Part shown: positions 48,259-58,478 of the stretch, in pieces
How positions within the stretch are numbered: position 1 is the stretch's first letter
How the letters are laid out: every line of letters begins with the position of its first letter
NCBI GenBank assembly: GCA_017311315.1
Contig: CM029664.1
Span: 43,902,640-43,966,639 of the forward strand
DNA: 64,000 bases
Direction: 5' to 3'
Source of the DNA: Dendrocalamus latiflorus
Lineage: Eukaryota > Streptophyta > Magnoliopsida > Poales > Poaceae
Translations under genes and position numbers: made by a program
The notes under the pieces: model-generated
Told to the model about the DNA's origin: nothing
The model's input: the letters and a program-made list of their open reading frames with translations, nothing else
Databases searched by the model: none

Positions 48259-48483
48259 GGTATCACCCAGATGTTTTCTTCCCAACAATCATCCAAATTT
48301 CGGACCGTTGGATTAGAGATCCAACGGTCTCTTTTTTTGGAGGGGGGAGAAATTTTTTTGGAGGGGGGTGAATTTTTCTTGGAGGAGGTGAAGAGAATTT
48401 GTGGCCCTTGGATCTCGAATCCAACGGTCACAAATCTAAATGATAGTTAGAAAGAAAACATCCGAACGATGTTTATCAATACC
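48259..48483. mobile_element. Foldback MITE-like element
   Basis: The left arm GGTATCACCCAGATGTTTTC...GACCGTTGGATTAGAGATCC pairs with the right arm GGATCTCGAATCCAACGGTC...GAAAACATCCGAACG...ATACC over about 75 bp. The loop holds two TTTTTTTGGAGGGGGG-type runs. Related to 44416-44610. Confidence 0.75.
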
Positions 48484-49405
48484 CTAATTCAAAAGCCAAA
48501 ATCACAGTTCAAAAATATCCAGTGGTGATGCTCGTCTTCTGGCATGGTAGGTAAGAACAGTACATGCTAAAGCGTATAGACTATTTAAGGCTCGAGTACA
48601 TATATAGATGCGATGGATCAGAACTCATAACATATGGACCATTAGCTAGGCGAATTGATACTAGCCTTAATGGTAGCTGCTGCCGTGTAGTTTGGAGGAA
48701 GCAAGCAGTTATGGGCGTACTGATAGAACAGCGAAAATTTTACGCACGCAAACCCCGCCCCCACACAGGCATCAGAGATGCGGTCTCACACCCGGTGTAA
48801 GAGTTCCCAAAACTAACCAGGCATAGGGGCTCAACCCCATCACACAAGCCTTCTCTCATAATGAAGGCTGAAAGTACCAAAATGCCCTCCACTCACCTCA
48901 TCGCCTTGGGTCCTCACTTGAGCCACTCACTTTTGAAGTAACCTACAACCCACTTATCAGCCCATTCATATAGTAGTTTACAGGCAGCTGAAGGCTGTAT
49001 GACCCACCCTTTTCTCTCACAAAGTTTCTTGGTTCTTGTGCTTCAGCTGGTTGTAAACTTACAGCGCACCTCTCTTCTCTCTCCTCCTCTCTCTCCTCCA
49101 CATCAGCATACAGCCTACTAACAGTCTTGCTCTTAGTAACATGCTGCTCACACGCCTAGGTTAGATAGGGCCCTAGCTGGGGCTCAACTTCATGGACAGG
49201 TTTTGGTCCAGCTTTTCCTCTCCGTGCTTTTAATCTGCCTGCCCTTTGTAGCCCTTGCATAGTTGCATGCATGCATTTGGCATATTGCTTTCCCTCTCCT
49301 CTTCTTTATAAGCAAAAACTACTAAAGCTCGAGTAGTTGCGGTACTGCTGCTGCCAGTGTGAAGTGAGAGCCTTCAGGAGTTCAGGAAGATAGAGAGAGG
49401 GGGAG
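48484..49405. other. Upstream region of the MYB gene
   Basis: No other gene. The last 150 bases carry the TATA box and an RY-type run described separately. 48850-49120 is CT/CA-rich. Confidence 0.5.
49265..49312 (+). promoter_or_regulatory. MYB core promoter: RY repeat and TATA box
   Basis: GCATGCATGCAT (49265-49276), a double RY motif of the kind bound by B3-domain factors, then TATAAG (49307-49312) about 95 bp before the MYB ATG. Both are seen directly; their use is inferred. Confidence 0.5.
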
Positions 49406-50797
49406 ATGGGGCACCACTCCTGCTGCAACAAGCAGAAGGTCAGGAGGGGCCTGTGGTCACCAGAGGAAGACGAGAAGCTCGTCAAGTACATCTCCACACA
49501 TGGCCATGGCTGCTGGAGCTCAGTCCCAAGACAAGCTGGTACGTGTACATACACACATGGAGTTTGTGTTACTCAGTGTACTTCAGTTTACGCAATGCTG
49601 CAGTACTGTGTGCATGCAGGGCTGCAGAGGTGTGGCAAGAGCTGCAGGCTGAGGTGGATCAACTACCTGAGGCCGGACTTGAAGAGGGGAAGCTTCTCGC
49701 AGCAGGAGGAGGCCCTCATCATTGAGCTCCACAGGGTGCTAGGGAACAGGTAATCCTTGGCCGGCTGGCCCTACATGCAAATCAGCTATGCATGCATGTG
49801 AGGCTGTAACTTCCCCCTGTATGCAGTAACTTATCTGTGTATGCATGTCCTATATGCGAGTAATGCACAATCACATTAACTTGCTTGAGACAGGAAAGGG
49901 ACACAAACGGCAAGTTGGGCTATCTAAATGTGTGTCATTGTGCTTTACTACGCTGCAGGTGGGCCCAGATAGCCAAGCACCTACCTGGTAGAACGGACAA
50001 TGAGGTGAAGAACTTTTGGAACTCCACCATCAAGAAGAAGCTCATATCTCAGGCTGTGGGCAGCCTCCACCCCGGTAACATCCCTTGCCCTGCAGGTAAA
50101 ACCTGTGTTACGTCTGACACTTTTTTTCTGTAAACATGCCACTTCTCATACCCCTCTATCTTTTTTTTTTGTATATGGCATAAGATTGGAGGGCCCAATA
50201 ATTTTCCACTTGGAAAGAACAAATTAATCTGGCACCAAACATGTAGTATACAAGTATTAACTCGAATTCTGTTGCATTGCTGCAGATTTGTACTACAACA
50301 TTCTTGATGGGGCAGGACAAGGCATCGCAGCTGCAGGATGCACACCACTGAACGGGGTGGACAATGCAGCTCAAGCAGTCACGCAGTCTCCTCCATCTTC
50401 AGTGAACTCCGCGGCGGCATGGGCAAATTTCAGCTCTCAGCCACTCTTCTTCCCAGGCCACGCCGTCCACGGCGGCGATCTCCAGTACGCCGTCGACGGG
50501 GAGTTCATCAAGCTGTGCCGCTCGGCGGATGCTTACCCGGAGAACGGGGCTGATGGCATCGCAAGCCAGCGCAAACCAAGTGACCTCGTGGCTCAAGAAG
50601 GCGCGGCTCGCAGCTGCCTCCCGGTGTTTGTCGAACCGAAGGGTGCAGGCGCTTTCTTGGCCGAGCTGGCGGTCATGGGTCCGGTGGTGGACTTCATGGA
50701 TGCCATCCTGGGGTCGTCGTCGACGTCGGCAGCCAGTGCTTCATCTGTCGACAGCTTCTCGGCGAACACCGGCATGCAACCCCATTGGATTCCCTGA
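49406..50797 (+). CDS. R2R3-MYB transcription factor, MYB26-like
   Basis: Nuclear DNA-binding regulator. Exons: 49406-49538, 49620-49749, 49959-50095, 50286-50797; 912 nt, 303 aa; all introns GT-AG. R2 has Trp17, Trp37 and Trp57 (RGLWSPEEDEKLVKYI...CGKSCRLRWINYL). R3 has Phe70, Trp89 and Trp108 (Phe in the first place is normal in plant R3), ending GRTDNEVKNFWNSTIKKKL. The N-terminus MGHHSCCNKQKVRRGLWSPE is very close to Arabidopsis MYB26, a regulator of secondary wall thickening in the anther endothecium, and less close to MYB103 and MYB61. The C-terminus (residues 132-303) is Ala/Ser-rich without a recognised motif. The start codon follows a short leader after a TATA box. Intron 1 is only 81 nt and stop-free (see findings). 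Confidence 0.93.
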
Positions 50798-50849
50798 ATG
50801 TTTGGGGGTATTTTGTTAGGTATGGGTTGATCTAGCTCGCATGAAGTCT

Positions 50850-51361
50850 ATATAACATCTAAATTTTGCTTAAAAGTCCGTCCAACATCTTAAACTATGA
50901 AACCAAACATTTAACTCCCGAACATTGTAATCTGGTACAAATAACACCTTGACCCCGTTTCGCATGGTGGAATTGCCCACGTGGCGTGATAAAATAGGCA
51001 ATTTTGCTACATAAGATGACATGTTGACCAAATTGAGTCAATAACATGTGGGGCCTATATAGGCTTCTCCCCCACCGACTTTCTAGTTGTGCTTCTATGA
51101 CTATCGCCCTCTATAGTTCCCCCCATCTGTTTCGATTTAGGAGAAAATACCCTATGGACCCTAACTGTCAGTCACCTAAACTTGACTAGCATGTCATCCT
51201 AGTGGTAAAATCATTCGCTGATCGCACCATTCGGATAATACTACCATCCGAAGCTGGGTCAATGTGTTATTTGAACTGAATTGCAAAGTTTGGAGTCAAA
51301 TACCCGGTTTCATAGTTCAGAGTGTTGGACGGACTTTTGAGTACAGTTTGAAATGTTATAT
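50850..51361. mobile_element. Foldback element with about 105-bp inverted ends
   Basis: ATATAACATCTAAATTTTGC at the left and the reverse complement of GTTTGAAATGTTATAT at the right open long inverted repeats that also share AAAAGTCCGTCCAACA, CTATGAAACC and CAAATAACAC. 512 bp, no ORF. No clear target duplication. Starts 53 bp after the MYB stop codon, so it probably lies in or next to the MYB 3' UTR. Confidence 0.75.
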
Positions 51362-53843
51362 TGACTGTTTCCTATATAATTTATGAAATAATTATATATT
51401 CATGTTTCTTATAATATATTTTTATATGTTACATGTAAATATATTTTTTATATATAATGTGTAGGAATGATAAGTATATAATTGGTAGATTAAGTACTTG
51501 AAACTTTTATATATATAGTATATTAGAAGTGTGAGTATGTACTCCAAAAAGTACAGGAAAGGCTTTATACACTCACACACACTAACCAGCATCTACGCAC
51601 AGAATAAGCGCACTACCCGTCTTGAATCAATCAGCAAGTTGATCCACCAACCCACCTATGAACGGTTACTAGTGAAGTTGTGCCTGATCGTTAAGTATGA
51701 TAAAATTACTACCACATACACATAAAGTTATTGTTTATAATTTATGAAGTTACTTACAGTTCTCACACGCGTTAGACCCTTCTAACGAAGCAGTTGCGTT
51801 TGTTAATTTATGAAAAGATTACTATCATATGCACATCAAGTTATCGTGTGTAATTCATTAGTTACTCACAGTTCTCACGTGCATGGTATCACTGTTGCCA
51901 TAACTGCCATCTGCTAATTATGTTCGCTAATCTAGGACATTAATTACGAGTGGCTACTAACCAGTGCGTAGATGTAAATTGTGTGTCAGAAAGTTATCAT
52001 CCATTGTGAACGAAGTTACTATCGGTAGCGAGTGAAGCTACTGCTGAACGCTCACAGTACACAGTGCTAGAAAGTTGCCATCCATTGTGAACGAAGTTAC
52101 TATCGGTAGCGAGTGAAGTTACTGCCGAACGCTCATAATACACAGCAGGTAATAACTTTTCTCACAATAGGCAGTAACTTCACCCACATTTGGCAATAAC
52201 TTTTCTCATGATCGAATCTACTAAATTATCACATGCATGCAGCAGTACAATTGATATGATGACTTTTTTATCTTGTTTACAAGCTAAAAATAATAATAAC
52301 TTTCTTGCAAAAAGTCTGATATGTGATCCGTTTACACCATTGTATTCGAAATTACGAGCTTAATGAAACAAGATCCATATTGAATATGTTTCGATGTTAC
52401 AAAATTATATGTTTTTTATACCAGTAAGTAACCCCGCTTCCTTCAGTGAATGACGTGCTATTAAAATCGTCAGAAAAAAGCTCCTGGAAATTTACTTGTG
52501 CAGTAAGCGCACCAAAACTCATAGTTTATACGGTCCAATCATATGTAACTTCATTTGTTGTGAAGTTCTTTTCAGATAATGGTTTATGACTTATGATTTC
52601 TTCTGAATAAACAAGCGGAACGGTTTCTATGCTGTTGTTTTAAAGTAGCTTATTGTTACAGCCTTTTCAAAGCGGCTTATCGGTATTTGATTCGTTCGCA
52701 CAAGTACTCACGCTAGGATAAATTATTATCAGTCATATCTATAAGTTATCAATCGTGTTCGAAAAGAACACACCCTGTTCTATATGTACACATTAGCTAG
52801 TAAGACTGGCATAAACAGTGATCCAGATAACTTCTCTCAATCTCACCGTATCCCAAGCATGTTTTGGATTTCATGTAGATAGCATAGGAAACAATGTAAG
52901 TACTGCTTGATCTCCTATGGAAACAACCCTTTGATCCATCTCCTAGGGAAACCCGTTAATCTGATCCAAAGGGGCCTGGCCAAGTCGGCAAGTGTCTTAT
53001 TTGCAGAAAGTTGAATTTGTTGTCACACAAATTGACTACAAGCTAGGGGAAGAACATCCATTTCGTGCCGAGCACAGGTTTATTTCCCTCACGTAGAAGA
53101 CATGAACGCTCTACAGTCCCACATATGTCTGTCACTTTGATGCGGATTGAATGGCCAACATGGGCCGCGAGCTCTACAGGCACAGAGGTTCAGATAGCAG
53201 CAAGTCGATCATGAGATCGTTGCACAAAAGCACAAGGCCTCATCATGAAGTAGAATGGAGAAAAATTCCCATCTGCACGTACATATCGTGAGGTTCTTTT
53301 ATTTTTTAGGGAGCCACAGCGTGAAGTTTGATTGGGTATTTGGGGTTTTTGCATTTCGTCTCTGTTACGCGCCTCCTCTCTGCGCCGATCTCGCAGGCAC
53401 GCACGCAGACGCGGCCGGTCCAACTCGTGTTCCGCTGGTGGTGCGGCGTCCGCCTCTCGCCGAGTTACGCCGTGCCGGCCCCGCAAAATCGACCTCCCCC
53501 ACCAGGCCGCGCGCCATCCCAACGCGCCGGCTTTGCACGCCACCACCCGCCTGCGTCCACGGCGCACGGGGGAGAATTGTGCGTGCAGGCAGGCAGCATA
53601 TCGTACTGATTGGGCTGCAAAGAGGCCGGTGCTTTAGGACTAGATGCAGTTCCGCGGCGCCTCCGCCGCGGACATCATCGCCACGCCCATCAACGCCCCC
53701 GCGCACGCCCAACGCCACCGTCGTCCTCGCCGGTCACGCTCCCATCTTGTTGCTGCAGATTGCCTTATTTCTAGCTCTCCTTGATGCGTGCCGGCTGGCT
53801 GGCCTGTCGACCGGTTTGGCTTTGCGCGGTTCTGGCTTTCAAG
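51362..53843. other. Intergenic, no gene recognised
   Basis: AT-rich until about 53100, including the 80-bp duplication at 51988-52148. 53280-53800 is GC-richer with overlapping open frames on both strands (plus 53255-53905) but no domain. The stretch ends at the hAT element at 53844. Confidence 0.4.
51988..52148. repeat. 80-bp tandem duplication
   Basis: GAAAGTTATCATCCATTGTG / AACGAAGTTACTATCGGTAG occurs at about 51990 and again about 80 bp later as GAAAGTTGCCATCCATTGTG, followed in both by CGAGTGAAG(C/T)TACTGC and GAACGCTCA. More degenerate AAGTTAC...CTCAC versions lie just upstream (51725-51870). Confidence 0.8.
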
Positions 53844-54714
53844 TAGGGCTGTGCATTTTCGCACTGAACCGAAAAAACCGAACCGTACCGGTCAACTCGA
53901 TTTGACCGGTATTCAGTATTCGGTTCGGTATCTGAAAAATTGGTATTTCATTTATTTGGTATTTTCGGTATAAACTGATCTAAAACCGAAAAAACCGAAT
54001 AAACCGGTTCGTCAGTTCGCTTTGCGGCTTCTGCGCTGCCTGTTCGTTGGACTTGAGCGGAGCGCTGCGGTTCAGCCTCGAACCGTTCAGCCCATCAGCC
54101 CATTAGTACATGATAAATGCCATATATCATACAGGCTACTCTCAAGACTCTACATATATGTGTGTACGTGGTACGTGCGTACAGTGAGGATTACCACACA
54201 AGCTATACATGCATGCATGCATGTGTGTGTGCTTTGATGTGAAATTGGACTTGTGTTTGTCTTCTTCTATATGTGTGATGGCAGGGGCGAAGCCAGCGCG
54301 GGCGAGCACCGGGGTCAGCAAGCTTAATCGACGGGGTCAACAGCTTTAATGAACAGTAGTGTACATTATTTTTCTATTGATTTGGCCGGAAGCCGTCGGT
54401 GTCAACTGACCCCAACAGTTGAACGTAGCTTCGCCCCTGTGTGATGGGCGCTAGTGAATGGGTAGTGGCTGCCAGTCAGTCTGTATTTGGGAATGGAATG
54501 AGTTATGGAGAATTAGATATTAACGTTTAACAATTCGCGCAAACTTTGGTAAAATTGGTATTTACCGATACCATACCGAAATAAAATGGTATTTACCGAT
54601 ACCACAGCGTATTCTATAAAATACCGTATTTTACCAAATTACTAAAATCATATTTATCGAGCAAACCGTATTTACCGAATCGTATAAACCGAAAAAACCG
54701 AACGAACAGTCCTA
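53844..54714. mobile_element. hAT-type element, TAGGGCTGTGC ends, 8-bp duplication
   Basis: Starts TAGGGCTGTGCATTTTCG and ends CGAACGAACAGTCCTA (inverted, imperfect), flanked by perfect CTTTCAAG copies at 53836-53843 and 54715-54722. The interior is rich in ACCGAAAAAACCGAA and TATTTACCGATACC words near both ends. An 8-bp duplication with TAGGG/CAGGG ends is the hAT hallmark. It carries a second hAT element (54282-54439) inserted inside. No transposase. Confidence 0.85.
54282..54439. mobile_element. hAT MITE, 158 bp, nested, TSD TGTGATGG
   Basis: CAGGGGCGAAGCCAGCG ... GTAGCTTCGCCCCTG, flanked by TGTGATGG at 54274-54281 and 54440-54447. It lies inside the 53844-54714 hAT element, so it inserted later. 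Confidence 0.92.
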
Positions 54715-54738
54715 CTTTCAAGCTCCAATGCTAGCTCG

Positions 54739-54878
54739 CAGTGGTAGAGCTAGAATTTGGTTACGCTTCAGACTCAGTGGTGAAATAATATAGTCTATAT
54801 AGACTGGACCATAAAAATACCACCTAAGCTGAAGTCTCAAGCTGAAATCTACTCTGCTCGGATATGGCTCCGCCCCTG
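54739..54878. mobile_element. hAT MITE, 140 bp, TSD CTAGCTCG
   Basis: CAGTGGTAGAGCTAGAATTT ... ATATGGCTCCGCCCCTG, flanked by CTAGCTCG at 54731-54738 and 54879-54886. Only 8 bp separate its left duplication from the right duplication of the neighbouring hAT element. Confidence 0.9.
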
Positions 54879-54886
54879 CTAGCTCG

Positions 54887-55635
54887 CTCGATCGAGATGC
54901 AACGTACGTATATACGCGTGTGATCTGTTTCGGTTGCTAACGTGCTATGTTTAATTAGTAAGCGGTTTTTCTCGTGCTAATTAAAGGTGTCGTGGATGAC
55001 AGATTGACAGGTGCTTGTATATAAACTGTAGCTCAATTCATGAGTTGGTAGGCCTGGAAAAGCGGCATCGATTGGCTAATCACGGAAATGCCTAATAATA
55101 GCGTTTCTGGAAACTGGTATGGCCGGGCAGGACAATGTCAATACTCTTGTTTTCTTCGAGACGAGGACAGTGCTATACTGTATATATCGATAGATGCTTC
55201 AGGTAATAATTAATTTAGCACTAGGTACCGATGTACCATAATTCATGACAAACGTACGTACGGTGCGATAATTTTACCGCTTTGTGTTGAAATGGCCATC
55301 GATTTCATTACGCATATTGAGTTGCATCATAAGAGAATAGACTATTGGGTCTAGTGATGCAAGTGCTCTCCTTGAACACACAAAGTCAAATACAGACAGT
55401 GCATTGGGCCTGGGAAAAGCAGAGGAAAAGGAAAAAAGACCGAACCCAATAACATAGCATATAATTAAAAAGATTAATCAATGAAACTTCTCGACTGCAA
55501 CTCTGAGAAACATAAATGATTGTCAGCTCTACCTGGTTCGTTAGTCGTCAATCAGAGGCAGCTCCATGCATCCAAAATGATAACCTGTGATGCGTGAGTT
55601 CTCGATCTAAAGTGCAACATGAGCCGACCAGAACG
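54887..55635. other. Intergenic, no gene
   Basis: AT-rich, with ACGTACGTA words. No ORF of note between two hAT insertions. Confidence 0.4.
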
Positions 55636-55643
55636 ATCGATAG

Positions 55644-56604
55644 CAGTGGTGGGCCTAGGATTTTTAAGATGAGGATACGAACTTAAGAATTTACGGAGTA
55701 TATATTAAGATAGAGAATTTTGATACACATAATATGTATATCTCATATAGTTAACCAAATAAACAATCACACATAAGCAATAAATACAATTTCCAATATA
55801 AATTTGATTGACTTAATTTCTTCTTCTTTGAATTCTCTACAACCTAAAAATATTGAACATTTGTTCAATTCACCATTGAAGAACAGGAGAGTCCAAGAGT
55901 ATTAAATATAAATTGACCTTGTGTGCAGGGGCGGCATGGTCGTCGGGAGCGCCGCCGCCGGCCGTTGGGAGCGCTGCCGCCGTTTGAAGCTGGAATAGGG
56001 GAGGAGCTGCCGCCGCACATGGGCCGCCTGGCCGTGGGGACTTCTTCGCCGTCGTCGCCCGTGTCGGCCATTGGGTGTGGGCGCCCGGCGCCGCGCCACC
56101 GCCGGTAGCCGTTCGCCGCGTCGCCGGAGACGAGGTCACGAGGAGGGCTGGAGGGGCGCCGCCGCGCGGGGCCTGTGGGCTGTGGCCTGTGGCGGCCCAC
56201 GGCTGTGCAAGAGAGATGGAGAGGAGGGGTGTGGGTGCCCGGCGCCGCGCCGCCGCCGGTAGCAGTTCATCGGTCGCCGCGTCGCCGGAGACGAGGAGCC
56301 GAGGAGGGCTGGAGGGGCGCCGGGCCTGTGGGCTGTGGCGGCTGCCGGCTGCGCAAGAGAGATGGAGAGGAGGCAGGCTGTAGGCACGGAGCAAGGCAGG
56401 AGCCAGGAGGCGACGTGAGGATTGAGAAGCAGCCAGGTAGCAGGAGGCTAGGGTTAGGTTAGGAAATGCCAATTGGGCCTTTTGAGTTTTTGGCTAGTAG
56501 GCTTTTTTCTATATATATGAAATATATATTATATATATTTGATTTTTGCAAAAAAATTTGGGGGTACAACTGTACCCCCATGTCCCACTGTGCGTCCGCC
56601 CCTG
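55644..56604. mobile_element. hAT element, 961 bp, TSD ATCGATAG, GC-rich cargo
   Basis: CAGTGGTGGGCCTAGG ... GTGCGTCCGCCCCTG, flanked by ATCGATAG at 55636-55643 and 56605-56612. AT-rich arms surround a GC-rich core (about 55925-56400) containing a tandem duplication of about 155 bp (CCCGGCGCCGCGCC ... GCGTCGCCGGAGACGAG ... CAAGAGAGATGGAGAGGAGG, starting near 56072 and 56229). Open frames in the core on the minus strand are Pro/Ala/Ser-rich without a domain. No transposase; non-autonomous. Confidence 0.88.
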
Positions 56605-56649
56605 ATCGATAGCTTGGTCGGGGACGCAAATTGCATGCTAAACCAATCA

Positions 56650-56724
56650 CAGGGTTCAGTTTAGCTTATATAAGTTAGTTTATGACTTTTTATATTGTAA
56701 CTAGTTTATTACATATATATATAT

Positions 56725-56812
<88 letters not shown>

Positions 56813-56970
56813 ATAGCATCTCTTAGTAGTTTTTTTGACATATTTAAATTTAAAAAATAAAAAAGATTAACATATCACGAATAATACAAACAAATAAAAA
56901 AATAAAAAACCTGAAAGCTACAAAGCTAAAAAAATAAAATTAAGAGATAGTAAACTGGAAACTAATAACT
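56650..56970. mobile_element. MITE-like fragment split by a (TA)n run
   Basis: TTCAGTTTAGCTTATATAAG at the left and AAATAATACAAACAAATAAA, AGCTACAAAGCTAAAAAA, ATAGTAAACTGGAAACTAAT at the right resemble the arms of the element at 57661-57905. A (TA)n microsatellite fills the middle. Confidence 0.5.
56710..56816. repeat. (TA)n microsatellite
   Basis: About 105 bp of almost pure TA with two AA/TT interruptions, inside a MITE-like sequence. Confidence 0.95.
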
Positions 56971-57660
56971 ATAACGAGCTCGCGGGAAAAGAGAGAGCCC
57001 AAAGAGCCCCCACGCACGGACCAAAGCGTGCATGGTCCTGGCGCGTTTGGCGTTTTGCTTTGCACGAGGAAACGATGGAAGCGAGCGACCACCGGCCAGC
57101 CTCTGTTGCGCGCTGAGGTAGGTGCGTGGCCCATCGAGCCAGGCGAGGCTAAAATTAGCCTTTTCCGCGCGCGCGACGCGAGGACGGCGGATCGATGGAG
57201 AGGCACCACCAACTGACTGGCTAGCTAGCCCCTCACATGACCCCTGAAAAGAACTCACATGGGGCTGCCCCCCACGACCGCGGTTGCCTGGTGTCTCCTC
57301 TTCTGTGTAAAGAAATCAAAACGTGAATAACCGATTTCTCCAAACGGTTTTTTTTATTTCTATCTCATTTTAAAGATAAGACAGAGAATTACGGTCTGAG
57401 AATAAAATAGAGGTTACAATATTTACGTACCTCACTTCTCTCACTCTCGTCTCGTGTACGTATTACTCCCTCCTTTTTTCACTACTCACCCCTCCTTCTA
57501 AAATCCACTACGATTTATTTTAAACAAAAACTATTAGCTGTAGCAATGCAAACACTTCTTTAGTGGCCTCGCCTCCCAGTTATGTGCTCCGCATGTACAT
57601 ATATGCGCATGAAGCTGTGTGCGCACTCGTCCTTCCGGTCCTCGTGTCTATAAAGTAGGT

Positions 57661-57905
57661 CTAGCTCAGTTCAGCTGAAATAAGTTGGTTTATAGTTTAT
57701 TTGGTGGTTTATTTGACGTAATTAAATTGTAAAAAATAAAAATAGAAAAAATAGGTTAGATCATCATAAATAATGCAATCGAATACAGAGAAAAAGAAAA
57801 AAACAAAAATGTCTAAAAGAGTTGAAAAATAAAAAAAATATAAAATTTAGAAATAGTGAATAGAACTAGAAGTCAGAAACTGAAACCAAGACTGGTGAAC
57901 CTTAG
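57661..57905. mobile_element. MITE-like element, CAGTTCAGCTGAAATAAG family
   Basis: CTCAGTTCAGCTGAAATAAG at the left is answered by CAGAAACTGAAACCAAGACT at the right. The interior shares ATTTGACGTAATTAAATTGT, AATAATGCAATCGAATACAG and GAATAGAACTAGAAG with the 20.6 and 24.6 kb family in the same order. Lies about 0.6 kb upstream of the SurE-like gene. Confidence 0.6.
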
Positions 57906-58478
57906 GTTTTATTGTTGCCGAAATGAAACGGTCGGCCCACCCGCGTTCAAACGGTACGGCAAGAGTGAGTGACCATTTTGGTCAAAAAGTCAACCATTTT
58001 AAATCTAGATGTACTTGGGGGGTATACATGGATGGCTAGATCATATGTCCACACAAATGGAGGTCATAGATTCTTTGATGGTCTGAGGAAGGTACGTTAG
58101 CTACTTATTAGCTAATGCAACCATCAAGGTTCGTAACTTATATGTCACATGTTTTAATCCCAGAAAATTTTAATAAAAAACATATAAATATCCTATCTAA
58201 ATCCGTACTTTGTTTAAATCGAACTCTAGTATTTAGCTAGAGAGTCAGAATACCCATGCCGTTGAGCTATACAACGATTGGCCATATACCTGGTATTTGA
58301 GACGGTGGATTACGTGTCAAAATGGCGATTAATTACCGAATGACGACAGGTCATTTCGGCCACGCTTTGCTGAAGCAACTTTCCCCTCACATCTGTGAAG
58401 GTCAAAAACACAGAGAGCCTCCCCTCACATCTCTCTCTCTATCCTCCCAACACCCGTCCACCTCTCCGGCGAAGCCGA
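57906..58478. other. Upstream region of the SurE-like gene
   Basis: AT-rich, turning CT-rich (CATCTCTCTCTCTATCC) just before the ATG at 58479, as in plant 5' UTRs. No TATA box was singled out. Confidence 0.45.

Noticed and set aside
53255..53905. 216-aa plus ORF
   Set aside because: Its end runs into the hAT element and its bulk is Pro/Arg/Thr-rich with antisense ORFs open as well.
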